From Pseudomonas frederiksbergensis (lineage in GTDB: Bacteria > Pseudomonadota > Gammaproteobacteria > Pseudomonadales > Pseudomonadaceae), in assembly GCF_000802155.2 (NCBI RefSeq), contig NZ_JQGJ02000007.1:186001-250000 (forward strand): a stretch of DNA of 64,000 bases. Direction: 5' to 3'. The position numbers and the translations under genes are program-made. The notes under the pieces are model-generated. The model did not search any database and was not told the DNA's origin. It saw only the letters and a list, made by a program, of their open reading frames with translations. Below are positions 1 to 7,855 of this stretch, piece by piece; within the stretch, counting starts at the first letter, position 1, and every line of letters begins with the position of its first letter.

Positions 1-2718
1 CTCTTCACCGAACTGCTGGCCAAGGCCAACGAAGTCAAGAACCAGCTGCCACAGGACGCCGAAGACCCGGTACTCAGTCGTGAGGCAGCCGATGCCTCGG
101 CGCTGATGTACATCAGCTTCTTCAGCAAGGAACTGAACAATCCGCAGATCACCGACTACCTGTCGCGGGTGATCCAACCCAAGCTGGCGACCCTGCCCGG
201 CATGGCTGAAGCGGAGATCCTGGGCAACCAGGTCTTTGCCATGCGCCTGTGGCTGGACCCGGTCAAGCTTGCGGGCTTCGGGCTGACGGCTGCCGACGTG
301 ACCAATGCCGTGCGCCAGCAGAACTTCCTTTCCGCTGCCGGCGAAGTGAAAGGCGAGTACGTCGTTACCAGTATCAACGCCAACACCGAACTCAAGTCCG
401 CCGAAGCGTTCGCCGCGATCCCCCTCAAGACCGACGGTGACAGCCGCGTGTTGCTGCGGGACGTGGCGCGAGTGGAAATGGGCGCCGAAAACTACGACAC
501 CATCAGCTCCTTTGGTGGCACGCCCTCGGTGTACATCGGCATCAAGGCCACGCCCGGCGCCAACCCGCTGGACGTGATCAAGGAAGTGCGCAAGATCATG
601 CCGGAAATGGAAGCCCAGCTCCCGACCAACCTCAAGGCCGAGATCGCCTACGACGCCACCCTTTTCATCCAGGCCTCCATCGATGAGGTCGTGAAGACCC
701 TGTTCGAGGCGGTGCTGATTGTCATCGTCGTGGTGTTCCTCTTCCTCGGCGCCTTGCGCTCGGTGCTCATCCCGGTGGTGACCATTCCACTGTCGATGAT
801 CGGCGTCATGTTCTTCATGCAGTTGATGGGCTATTCCATGAACCTGCTTACCTTGCTGGCCATGGTGTTGGCGATCGGCTTGGTGGTGGACGATGCGATC
901 GTGGTGGTGGAAAACATCCATCGGCATATCGAGGAAGGCAAGACCCCGTTCGACGCCGCGATAGAAGGCGCCCGGGAAATCGCCATGCCGGTGGTCTCGA
1001 TGACCATCACACTGGCGGCGGTGTATGCGCCTATCGGTCTGCTCGAAGGCCTGACGGGGGCATTGTTCAAGGAATTCGCCCTGACCCTGGCCGGGGCGGT
1101 GGTGATATCCGGCATCGTCGCCCTGACCCTGTCGCCGATGATGTGCGCAATGCTGCTGCGCCATGACCAGAATCCCTCGGGGCTGGCCCATCGGCTGGAC
1201 GTGATCTTCGAACGCCTGAAGAGCCGTTACCAGCGCATGCTCCATGGCACGCTCGAAACCCGGCCAGTGGTGCTGGTGTTCGCCGTCATCGTCCTGCTGC
1301 TGATTCCTGTGCTGGTCATGTTCACCAAATCCGAACTGGCGCCAGACGAGGACCAGGGCATCATCTTCATGATGGCCAACGCGCCGAAGACAACCAACCT
1401 CGATTACCTGAACGCCTACACGGATCACTTCATCACGATCTTCAAGGAGTTCCCCGAGTATTACTCGTCCTTCCAGATCAATGGCTACAACGGCGTGCAA
1501 TCGGGCATCGGCGGCTTCCTGCTCAAGCCGTGGAACGAACGAAGCCGCACCCAGATGGAAATCCTGCCCGAAGTCCAGGCCAAGCTGGAAAGCATCCCTG
1601 GGCTGCAGATTTTCGGCTTCAACCTGCCCTCGCTGCCTGGCACCGGCGAAGGCTTGCCCTTTGAGTTCGTCATCAACTCGCCGAAGGACTACACGACGCT
1701 GCTGCAAATTGCCGAACGGGTCAAGAAACGCGCGCTGGAGTCGGGCAAGTTTGCCTTCATGGACATTGACCTCGCCTTCGACAAACCCGAGGTGGTCGTG
1801 GACATCGATCGCGCCAAGGCTGCCCAGATGGGTGTCTCCATGCAGGACCTGGGCGGAACCCTGGCGACGTTGCTGGGCGAATCGGAGATCAACCGCTTCA
1901 CCCTTGAAGGGCGCAGCTACAAGGTCATCGCCCAGGTGGAGCGACCGTTCCGGGACAATCCGGACTGGCTGAATAATTACTACGTCAAGAATGCCCAGGG
2001 CGAGTCGCTCCCGCTTTCGACGTTGATCAAGGTCAGCGACCAGGCACGACCGCGGCAACTGAACCAGTTCCAGCAGCTCAACGCCGTGACCATTTCGGGG
2101 TTTCCCACCGTGAGCATGGGCGAAGCCATCGAGACCGTTCGACAGATTGCCCGCGAGGAAGCACCGGTGGGGTTCGCCTTCGATTACGCAGGGGCTTCGC
2201 GCCAGTTCGTACAGGAAGGCAGCGCCTTGTGGGCGACCTTTGCCTTGGCCCTGGCGATTATCTTCCTAGTGCTGGCGGCGCAGTTCGAGAGTTTCCGGGA
2301 TCCGCTGGTGATCCTGGTAACGGTGCCTTTATCGATTTGTGGCGCATTGATTCCGCTGTTCCTTGGTTGGTCGAGCATGAACATCTATACCCAGGTGGGG
2401 CTGGTGACGTTGATCGGCCTGATCAGCAAACACGGCATCTTGATCGTTGAGTTCGCCAACCAATTGCGCAAGGAACAAGGCCTGAGCCCACGCGAAGCCG
2501 TGGAGCAAGCCGCGTCGATTCGCCTTCGGCCCGTACTGATGACTACAGCGGCAATGGTGTTTGGCATGGTGCCGTTGATCCTGGCCACCGGTGCCGGGGC
2601 CGTGAGCCGCTTCGACATCGGGACGGTGATCGCAACGGGTATGTCGATTGGCACCTTGTTCACCTTGTTCGTATTGCCTTGCGTCTACACATTGCTGGCA
2701 AAACCGGACAAGCGTTAA
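1..2718 (+). CDS. RND multidrug efflux transporter, inner-membrane pump subunit (5' end cut)
   Basis: The reading frame is open from base 1, so the gene starts left of the window; 905 residues are visible of the roughly 1,020-1,050 usual for the family. The protein is the proton-driven pump of a tripartite efflux system. The proton-relay aspartate pair (D297-D298 of the visible part, in GLVVDDAIVVVEN) and the TM10 lysine (about residue 810, in GLISKHGILIVEF) are intact, as are the two membrane bundles and the porter domains. It sits in the HAE1 (AcrB/MexB-like) group. Its adaptor gene is probably upstream, outside the window. No outer-membrane channel gene follows. Substrate cannot be told from sequence. 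The stop is followed at once by a strong palindromic terminator. Confidence 0.93.
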   Translation, partial: LFTELLAKANEVKNQLPQDAEDPVLSREAADASALMYISFFSKELNNPQITDYLSRVIQPKLATLPGMAEAEILGNQVFAMRLWLDPVKLAGFGLTAADVTNAVRQQNFLSAAGEVKGEYVVTSINANTELKSAEAFAAIPLKTDGDSRVLLRDVARVEMGAENYDTISSFGGTPSVYIGIKATPGANPLDVIKEVRKIMPEMEAQLPTNLKAEIAYDATLFIQASIDEVVKTLFEAVLIVIVVVFLFLGALRSVLIPVVTIPLSMIGVMFFMQLMGYSMNLLTLLAMVLAIGLVVDDAIVVVENIHRHIEEGKTPFDAAIEGAREIAMPVVSMTITLAAVYAPIGLLEGLTGALFKEFALTLAGAVVISGIVALTLSPMMCAMLLRHDQNPSGLAHRLDVIFERLKSRYQRMLHGTLETRPVVLVFAVIVLLLIPVLVMFTKSELAPDEDQGIIFMMANAPKTTNLDYLNAYTDHFITIFKEFPEYYSSFQINGYNGVQSGIGGFLLKPWNERSRTQMEILPEVQAKLESIPGLQIFGFNLPSLPGTGEGLPFEFVINSPKDYTTLLQIAERVKKRALESGKFAFMDIDLAFDKPEVVVDIDRAKAAQMGVSMQDLGGTLATLLGESEINRFTLEGRSYKVIAQVERPFRDNPDWLNNYYVKNAQGESLPLSTLIKVSDQARPRQLNQFQQLNAVTISGFPTVSMGEAIETVRQIAREEAPVGFAFDYAGASRQFVQEGSALWATFALALAIIFLVLAAQFESFRDPLVILVTVPLSICGALIPLFLGWSSMNIYTQVGLVTLIGLISKHGILIVEFANQLRKEQGLSPREAVEQAASIRLRPVLMTTAAMVFGMVPLILATGAGAVSRFDIGTVIATGMSIGTLFTLFVLPCVYTLLAKPDKR

Positions 2719-2755
2719 GACACGTTGCCGGTGCGATGCTGGCTGGCGTGCAAAA

Positions 2756-2785
2756 ACAAAGGCCTCGCAATTGCGAGGCCTTTGT
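2756..2785. terminator. Bidirectional intrinsic terminator
   Basis: Perfect palindrome AAAGGCCTCGCAATTGCGAGGCCTTT with A/T flanks. It can end the RND gene on the + strand and the wapQ operon on the - strand. Confidence 0.85.
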
Positions 2786-2797
2786 TTCAATCGAAGC

Positions 2798-3025
2798 TCA
2801 ACTCTGAGGTTTCATGCCCTGGGATAGGCCAAACATGAACAACAACAGATCGCTGTCCGGTCGGATCGCCTCGCTGGCCTTGGCAATCCGAGGCACAGGA
2901 CAATGAACGCCAACCGTGGAGGCGCTGAGAATCTGCGAGCGCGGCTGTTCCCATACCGCTACCGCCATTGATGCAACTGCCAGGGCTCCGACCAAAAACA
3001 AACCTCTAGCAATTTCTACTTTCAT
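2798..3025 (-). CDS. Small membrane-anchored or exported protein, third gene of the ColR-linked operon
   Basis: A 75-aa protein starting MKVEIARGLF, with one hydrophobic segment (about residues 8-26) that could be a signal anchor, then a short polar part with a CPVP motif and an LLLFMFGLSQGM segment near the end. The ATG lies 2 nt after the stop of the InaA-like kinase gene, so it is co-transcribed and probably translationally coupled. As I recall, P. putida has a three-gene ColR-regulated operon at the equivalent place. Homologues in databases sometimes carry the label 'multidrug transporter', which a 75-aa protein cannot justify. Function unknown; an envelope role is inferred from the context only. 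Confidence 0.7.
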   Translation of the reverse strand: MKVEIARGLFLVGALAVASMAVAVWEQPRSQILSASTVGVHCPVPRIAKASEAIRPDSDLLLFMFGLSQGMKPQS

Positions 3026-3027
3026 CG

Positions 3028-3735
3028 CTACAAACCTTTGATAGCGCTGCCAAACGCCGCTGTATAAAAATAGACGAGCTTTTCCCAATCACCATCATGG
3101 AACGACGAATGGCGCCGTAGCTGCTTCATGTCATGGGAGGCGGCGCTTCGGGCAGTCAAGCGTTGACGGCTTTTTTCCAGGTCCAGCAATGCCACCTCGG
3201 CCTTGGTCGACTCGCCATCCCCTGTCACTCGAACGAATACATGCTTGATATAGAGACAACCATGCTGCCAACGCGCCTTGTGCATGCGGGCCAGGTCTTC
3301 TGCCAACGCCTGGAGCACACAGTCATGCACGGCCTCGCCATGACGTTCGCGGCCGCCTGCGGCGTACCAATGCTCGATTTGCTCGAAGCCATCCAGTGCA
3401 TGGGTAATTAGCAGTGCGCGCCACTTATGTACCGGATCCCTCTGCGCTCCGCAGAAAACGATTCGCGGTACGGTGATGTTGAGCTCCGTCAGCGCCGCCA
3501 GCGCTTGTTCTTCACGCAACACAGTGGGACGGCCGAAGGGGTATAGCAGGCTACGGTAGATGTGGCCGGTCTGGCGTTTGGAATAGAGCAGTCCGCCGTC
3601 ACTATGGATCCGCTGCACACCGCTTTCACCGCCTCGCCGCGTATTGGCTGGCTCCACCCATTCACCGCTCAGACCCCAGAAATGCTCAAAGCAACCACGG
3701 GAAACCGTCGGGGCTTCCGTTGCCAGTACAACCAT
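3028..3735 (-). CDS. wapQ: Lipopolysaccharide kinase of the InaA/WapQ family
   Basis: A 235-aa protein-kinase-fold enzyme of the LPS core heptose kinase type, expected to phosphorylate core sugars at the cytoplasmic membrane. Visible features are the family pattern HKARWQHGCLYIKHVFVR (catalytic-loop region, with HGC in place of a classical HRD) and VALLDLEKSR (metal-binding Asp region). The start at 3735 is chosen because AAGGGGT lies at suitable spacing, inside the last codons of the upstream methyltransferase gene, whose stop is 5 nt upstream; an extra 12 N-terminal residues are possible. In P. fluorescens WCS365 the pair orf222-wapQ lies next to colRS and is needed for outer-membrane integrity, which this layout reproduces. 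Confidence 0.85.
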   Translation of the reverse strand: MVVLATEAPTVSRGCFEHFWGLSGEWVEPANTRRGGESGVQRIHSDGGLLYSKRQTGHIYRSLLYPFGRPTVLREEQALAALTELNITVPRIVFCGAQRDPVHKWRALLITHALDGFEQIEHWYAAGGRERHGEAVHDCVLQALAEDLARMHKARWQHGCLYIKHVFVRVTGDGESTKAEVALLDLEKSRQRLTARSAASHDMKQLRRHSSFHDGDWEKLVYFYTAAFGSAIKGL

Positions 3736-3740
3736 ACCCG

Positions 3741-4409
3741 TTACCCCTTGCGTAAGACATAAACTCGCCACATGGCATACAACGGTAGGAAATCCAGGCG
3801 TTCCTGGATGCGAAAGCCAGCCTGTCGGAATTCACCCTCGACTGTAGCGACAGGTAACACAAATCGGTTCTGGTAGTCTTTCTGCCCACGAGTGCGCTCG
3901 AGACGCTTGCGTTTCCAAGCCTTGAAATTCCCATCAACCCACAATGAAACGATCACACTGTCGCGGCTGACACGCCCGAATTCACGCAGCATGGCCAGTC
4001 GGTGCGCGGGCTCACCAATGTGGTGCAACAAGCGCATGCAAAAAATACTGTCGACGGCGTTATCAGGCAAGGCAATGTCGAACGCAGACGTGTGCAAAAG
4101 CTGTACCCGATTTACAAAATCGGCGGGTTGGAGGTTCCTCGCCGTTTGCAACATGGCTTCGGAATTATCCGCGCCGATGATGACCCGATTCGTTTTTTCG
4201 GCCAGCAACGACCAGAACCGCCCGGCGCCGCAGGGAAGGTCCAACACCAAGCCAGGATCACCGGCCAACGCCAGGGCGCGGCGGGCCAGTTGGTGGTCGC
4301 GACGGTTTGAGAGGCGGCGGCTCAAGCCGCTGCGGTGTTTATGGCAATACTGCCTGGCGTGCTGTTCGTCATACTTTACGGAAAAATCCAGCTCGATGGT
4401 CTTGGGCAT
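3741..4409 (-). CDS. Class I SAM-dependent methyltransferase (orf222-type)
   Basis: A 222-aa methyltransferase starting MPKTIELDFSVKYDEQ. Motif I is visible as VLDLPCGAGRFW, followed by IIGADNSEAML (acidic loop end) and DSIFCMRLLHHI (motif IV region). A longer start at 4460 would place the ATG about 7 nt from the ColR-like box, so 4409 is preferred; it gives exactly 222 aa, matching the name orf222 used in P. fluorescens WCS365. It is the first gene of the orf222-wapQ-small peptide operon and is read divergently away from the RND gene. The substrate is not known; modification of LPS core or lipid A is suggested only by the neighbours. Confidence 0.88.
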   Translation of the reverse strand: MPKTIELDFSVKYDEQHARQYCHKHRSGLSRRLSNRRDHQLARRALALAGDPGLVLDLPCGAGRFWSLLAEKTNRVIIGADNSEAMLQTARNLQPADFVNRVQLLHTSAFDIALPDNAVDSIFCMRLLHHIGEPAHRLAMLREFGRVSRDSVIVSLWVDGNFKAWKRKRLERTRGQKDYQNRFVLPVATVEGEFRQAGFRIQERLDFLPLYAMWRVYVLRKG

Positions 4410-4466
4410 GGGGGGCTCTGCGTTATAGAAAGGAGCCCACCCTATGAACAGCTGCGTCATCGCTTC

Positions 4467-4482
4467 GTGAAAAAACCGTTAC
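4467..4482 (-). promoter_or_regulatory. Candidate ColR-binding box for the orf222-wapQ operon
   Basis: On the - strand the sequence is GTAACGGTTTTTTCAC. It fits the ColR consensus I recall, YYNASNNYTTTTTCAC, with one mismatch at the first position. It lies 58 nt upstream of the preferred methyltransferase start and points towards that gene. Confidence 0.65.
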
Positions 4483-4522
4483 GGAACTGAACAAGTCGTT
4501 TCAAGATTTTCCGAAGCACCTC

Positions 4523-5800
4523 TCACCTCTTTGGATCCAGCTCCACCTCGAAACGGCAACCGTTCGGCTCCATTGTGCTGAGGCTCACTGTCCAACCCTG
4601 GTCCTCACAGATTCGTTGCACCAGCGAAAGACCCAGCCCCAAGCCCTCGCCTCGCTTTTCATTGCCGCGCACGAACGGCTCGAACATCGCCTCGCGCTTC
4701 TCTTCGGGAATGCCCACGCCGCTGTCCTCGACCACAAATCCAGTGGCCGTCAGGGAGACGCGAATAAACCCCTGGTCGGTGTAATGCAAGGCATTGCGCA
4801 ACAGGTTGCCCATGACGGCCGTCAGGAAGGTGGCGTTGTATTGCGTATCAGCGGTTTGCCCCGGTTCGAAGACCAAACTCAGGCCTTTGGACTCGATCGG
4901 CGCGCGCCAGACACCCAGCAGGTTTTCCGCAACCTGTCCAAGGGTCGACCGAGGGGAGATTGCATTGTCTTCGCGCTGGGCCCGGGCAAGCATGAGGAAC
5001 GTCTGCACCAATTCGCGCATTTCTTCACTGGCGCGGTTGATGCGCTCGACCTGGGTACGACCCCGCGGGTCGAGCGCCGGGTTCTCCAGCAGCAATTCAC
5101 AGGAAGTGGCCAGCACCATCAACGGAGTACGCAGCTCATGGCTGACGTCACTGGTGAACAATCGTTCACGGGTCAAGGCCTGGCGCAGTCGCCCCAACGT
5201 CGCATCGAACGCCACGGCGAGCTCGCCCACTTCGTCGGCGGCATAGTCCGGAGCGAGCGGCGGAGCAAGTCCGAGGAGCTGGTCGCGATGCCGAACCTGG
5301 CGAGCCAGGCGCACGACCGGCGCCATCACCCGGCGTGCCAGCACCCAACCGAGGAATACCGCCAGCGCCAGACTGAGCACGAAGCCCACCAGCACCACGG
5401 CGAACAGTACCCGCTCGCGCTCTTCGAAATCGCTCTGGTCCTGGAGCAACACGTAATGCCGACCGTCGACGATTTCCACCATGGCGTGATAGGACAGTTG
5501 TTCGCGAAACACTTCGTGAAAACCACGATCCAGATGGCGCAGGTCCTTGGGCAATTCGAAATCACCTGGGCCGCCGCTGAAATAGAACAACTGGTCGGGT
5601 TCGGGCCGATGGCTCCAGTCGGAAACGTTGTCCATCAGCAACAGGCGTTGCAGGTCTCCGCCAAGCCCGGCGGAAATCAGTTTTTCTTCAACCAGGTGAA
5701 CGGTTGCCACGATGCCCATGGCAAACGCGCCTGCCACCAACGCGCTCATTAACGCGAACGCAATGATGATCCGCTGGGCAAGGCTCTGCTTAAACTCCAT
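4523..5800 (-). CDS. colS: Sensor histidine kinase ColS
   Basis: A 425-aa membrane histidine kinase. TM1 is at about 12-33, a periplasmic loop spans about 35-130, TM2 is about 132-153, then HAMP, HisKA (H221 in SDVSHELRTPL) and HATPase with NLLRNALHY, DSGVGI and GLGLGLSL. The loop holds H35, E38, H95, E96 and an E-E-R-E stretch (E126-E129) that matches the ExxE metal-sensing motif reported for P. putida ColS (Fe/Zn excess). Its start overlaps the end of colR by 11 nt. ColRS adjusts outer-membrane and LPS functions. Confidence 0.92.
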   Translation of the reverse strand: MEFKQSLAQRIIIAFALMSALVAGAFAMGIVATVHLVEEKLISAGLGGDLQRLLLMDNVSDWSHRPEPDQLFYFSGGPGDFELPKDLRHLDRGFHEVFREQLSYHAMVEIVDGRHYVLLQDQSDFEERERVLFAVVLVGFVLSLALAVFLGWVLARRVMAPVVRLARQVRHRDQLLGLAPPLAPDYAADEVGELAVAFDATLGRLRQALTRERLFTSDVSHELRTPLMVLATSCELLLENPALDPRGRTQVERINRASEEMRELVQTFLMLARAQREDNAISPRSTLGQVAENLLGVWRAPIESKGLSLVFEPGQTADTQYNATFLTAVMGNLLRNALHYTDQGFIRVSLTATGFVVEDSGVGIPEEKREAMFEPFVRGNEKRGEGLGLGLSLVQRICEDQGWTVSLSTMEPNGCRFEVELDPKR

Positions 5801-6473
5801 CCCGGCCCTCGGCCAAGCGGTAACCGACGCCGTGCACCGTGTGCAGCAACGGTTTCTCGAACGGTTTGTCGATCACTTGGCGCAGTTGGTGGACGTGGCT
5901 GCGCAAGCTGTCGCTGTCCGGGCAGTCATCGCCCCACAAGGCCTCTTCGAGAATTTCGCGTCGCAATACATGGGGGCTTTTCTGCATCAGTACCGCCAGT
6001 AACTTGAGGCCTACGGGGTTGAGCTTGAGTAGCCGACCTTCGCGGGTCACTTCCAGCGTGTCGAGGTCGTAGCTCAGGTCGCCGACCTGCAACGCCCGCC
6101 GCCCTCCGCCCTGGGCGCGACGCATGACCGCTTCGATCCGCGCCGCCAGCTCGGACAACGCAAAAGGCTTGACCAGGTAATCGTCGGCCCCGGACTTGAA
6201 GCCCTGCAGGCGATCGTCCAGTTGGTCACGCGCGGTGAGCATGATCACCGGCGTATCGCGCCGCGCGTCTTCACGCAAGCGCTTGCACAAGGTGTAGCCA
6301 TCGATGCCCGGCAACATGATATCGAGCACGATCAGGTCGTAGTGCTCGGTGGCGGCCAGGTGCAATCCCGACAAACCGTCCTGGGCACAATCGACGGTAT
6401 AGCCCTTTAGCCCCAGGTAATCGGCCAGGTTGGCCAGAATGTCGCGGTTGTCTTCGACCAATAGAATTCGCAT
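5790..6473 (-). CDS. colR: Response regulator ColR (OmpR/PhoB family)
   Basis: A 227-aa DNA-binding regulator. The receiver domain (1-120) has the phospho-acceptor D51 in LIVLDIMLPG and K102 in LVKPF. The C-terminal winged helix has the usual ending VHGVGYRL. Of two close ATGs the second (6473) is chosen because AGGAGAG is 7-8 nt upstream of it. colR and colS overlap and form one operon transcribed leftward. ColR-like boxes stand on both sides of the operon, before orf222-wapQ and before the PAP2 gene, so this locus looks like a self-contained part of the ColR regulon. Confidence 0.93.
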   Translation of the reverse strand: MRILLVEDNRDILANLADYLGLKGYTVDCAQDGLSGLHLAATEHYDLIVLDIMLPGIDGYTLCKRLREDARRDTPVIMLTARDQLDDRLQGFKSGADDYLVKPFALSELAARIEAVMRRAQGGGRRALQVGDLSYDLDTLEVTREGRLLKLNPVGLKLLAVLMQKSPHVLRREILEEALWGDDCPDSDSLRSHVHQLRQVIDKPFEKPLLHTVHGVGYRLAEGRDGV

Positions 6474-6571
6474 GGACATCTCTCCTGCACACGTAGGCAA
6501 TCGTCGTGGCCCGCGCAGCTTAAGGCCAAGCGTGTTTCACGGCTAGGGTTGTCTCGACCCGGGAAGGGGCA

Positions 6572-6587
6572 TTGACGAGTTTTTCAC
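6572..6587 (+). promoter_or_regulatory. Candidate ColR-binding box before the PAP2 gene
   Basis: TTGACGAGTTTTTCAC on the + strand fits the recalled ColR consensus YYNASNNYTTTTTCAC except for one G. It is 85 nt upstream of the PAP2 start and points towards it. Confidence 0.55.
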
Positions 6588-6671
6588 CCGGCATTCACGC
6601 CTGCCCAACGCGACGCGGACCAGACTGCGCGCAACCTGCTGCTCAAGAACATTTCATCGAAGGTATCGACC

Positions 6672-7412
6672 ATGGTTTGCGCCACCAATCGCCCTGCTTC
6701 CAGCCCCTTGAATTTCAGGATCGCCCTGGGGCTTCCCGCTGTTGTCGCGCTAGCGCTGGTGCTGCTGGAGCTGACGACGCTGGACATGGACCTGGCCCGG
6801 CTTTTCTACAGTGCTGACGGTGGATTCATCGGTCGGCACAGCTTTTTTCTCGAAGACCTCCTGCATGACCGGGCCAAGCAGATGGTCATCGGGTTCTCCG
6901 TCCTGGCAGTCGCAGGGTTTATCGCTTCGTTTTTTATCGATCGGCTCAAACCGATCAAGCGTGAACTGGGCTGCCTGGTCTTGTCGCTGGCGCTGGCAAC
7001 GGCCTTTGTCACGCCGCTGAAAGCGGTGACGGCGGTGCAATGCCCTTGGAGCCTGAAGGAGTTTGGCGGCAAGGAAACCTACAGCGAATTGCTGAGCCCG
7101 CGCCCGGCCACCGACAAACCTGGCCGTTGCTGGCCCGGCGGTCACGCCGCCACCGGTTTCACACTGTTCGCGTTGTTCTTCGTGCTGCGGGATCGCCGCC
7201 CGCGCCTGGCCCGTCGTTCCCTGGTCTTCGCCTTCACCCTGGGCACGGTGTTCTCCATCGGTCGGATGATGCAAGGGGCGCACTTCTTTTCCCACAACGT
7301 CTGGACAGCGGTGTTCTGTTGGCTGATTTGCCTGGGGTGCTATTACTTCGTGCTGTACCGACCGGCTCCTACGCCAGAGCGCATGGCCCTCAACCATCCC
7401 GCGAATGCCTGA
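6672..7412 (+). CDS. PAP2-superfamily membrane phosphatase
   Basis: A 246-aa integral membrane protein with about five or six hydrophobic segments and the three PAP2 phosphatase motifs: K117-x6-C-P, P155-G-G-H158 and R198-x5-H204-x3-H208. These differ from the textbook KX6RP, PSGH and SRX5HX3D (Arg to Cys in motif 1, Asp to His at the end of motif 3), but the catalytic histidines H158 and H204 are present. Likely substrates are lipid A or phospholipid/undecaprenyl phosphates at the periplasmic face. It is divergent from colRS with a ColR-like box in its leader, which supports an envelope-modification role. An lpxE/lpxT-type function cannot be assigned from sequence. Confidence 0.85.
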   Translation: MVCATNRPASSPLNFRIALGLPAVVALALVLLELTTLDMDLARLFYSADGGFIGRHSFFLEDLLHDRAKQMVIGFSVLAVAGFIASFFIDRLKPIKRELGCLVLSLALATAFVTPLKAVTAVQCPWSLKEFGGKETYSELLSPRPATDKPGRCWPGGHAATGFTLFALFFVLRDRRPRLARRSLVFAFTLGTVFSIGRMMQGAHFFSHNVWTAVFCWLICLGCYYFVLYRPAPTPERMALNHPANA

Positions 7413-7471
7413 GCATAAATCCCAATGCGGGATTGGTGCGGCTTCAAGACCGGGACAAATCCAAAATCAAT

Positions 7472-7506
7472 AAAAAACCCCGCTGGCTTTCGCCGGCGGG
7501 GTTTTT
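7472..7506. terminator. Bidirectional terminator: end of PAP2 gene and native terminator of groEL
   Basis: Stem CCCCGCTGGC / GCCGGCGGGG with a TTTC loop, flanked by A6 and T5. On the - strand it lies 22 nt after the end of the group II intron, so it is the original groESL terminator, now 3.1 kb from groEL unless the intron is spliced out. Confidence 0.85.
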
Positions 7507-7528
7507 CGCTACAGGGGTAAGGCTGGCT

Positions 7529-7603
7529 GTCGGGTAAGAGACGGCCATTGCTGACCGTCCCTCCCCTAAGAACTGTACGTGCGAGTTTCCCCGCATACAG
7601 CTC
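7529..7603 (-). ncRNA. Group II intron domains V and VI (ribozyme core)
   Basis: Domain V is 34 nt at 7603-7570, starting GAGCTGTATGCGG, with a GGAAAC loop region and ending CACGTACAGTTC; the AGC catalytic triad and the 2-nt bulge side strand match the canonical fold. Domain VI follows (GGGACGG paired with CCGTCTC), with a candidate bulged branch-point A in CTCTTACCCGAC at the 3' end. Confidence 0.9.
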
Positions 7604-7657
7604 AAGCCTTTGTAAGCCCACAGACGTGAGCCGACAGCCTGAGCGACCTATCGGAAC

Positions 7658-7855
7658 TCACTTGACCCGAGACAGCTTGGGTCTACGTTGTTCCTTGAGG
7701 TGTTCGCTCATAGTCTGCTCGATCACTTTTTGAGCGAATTTAGCCATGTGCGCATCGTACCCACCGTCGCGACTCGTCGCATGGAGGATCGCCGCAGTAC
7801 CTGACAAAACCCGTCCATCTTTTACCACTTTCAGACTGCACTTGTTCTGGCTCAT
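7658..7855 (-). CDS. Small ORF inside the intron, translationally coupled to the RT gene
   Basis: A 65-aa basic protein beginning MSQNKCSLKVVKDG and ending RRPKLSRVK. Its ATG shares four bases (ATGA) with the stop of the reverse transcriptase, and GGGGAGGG lies 6-8 nt upstream, a convincing ribosome-binding site. It ends 54 nt before domain V, so it lies in intron domain IV after the RT. No membrane segment or known motif is visible; there is a predicted beta-rich start and a helical, charged C-terminus. I do not recognise the family. A role with the intron RNP is a guess from position; it could instead be captured cargo. Confidence 0.65.
   Translation of the reverse strand: MSQNKCSLKVVKDGRVLSGTAAILHATSRDGGYDAHMAKFAQKVIEQTMSEHLKEQRRPKLSRVK

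Noticed and set aside
4410..4460. Longer start of the methyltransferase
   Set aside because: The ATG would lie 7 nt from the ColR-like box, and the added residues have no family match; the 222-aa form is preferred.
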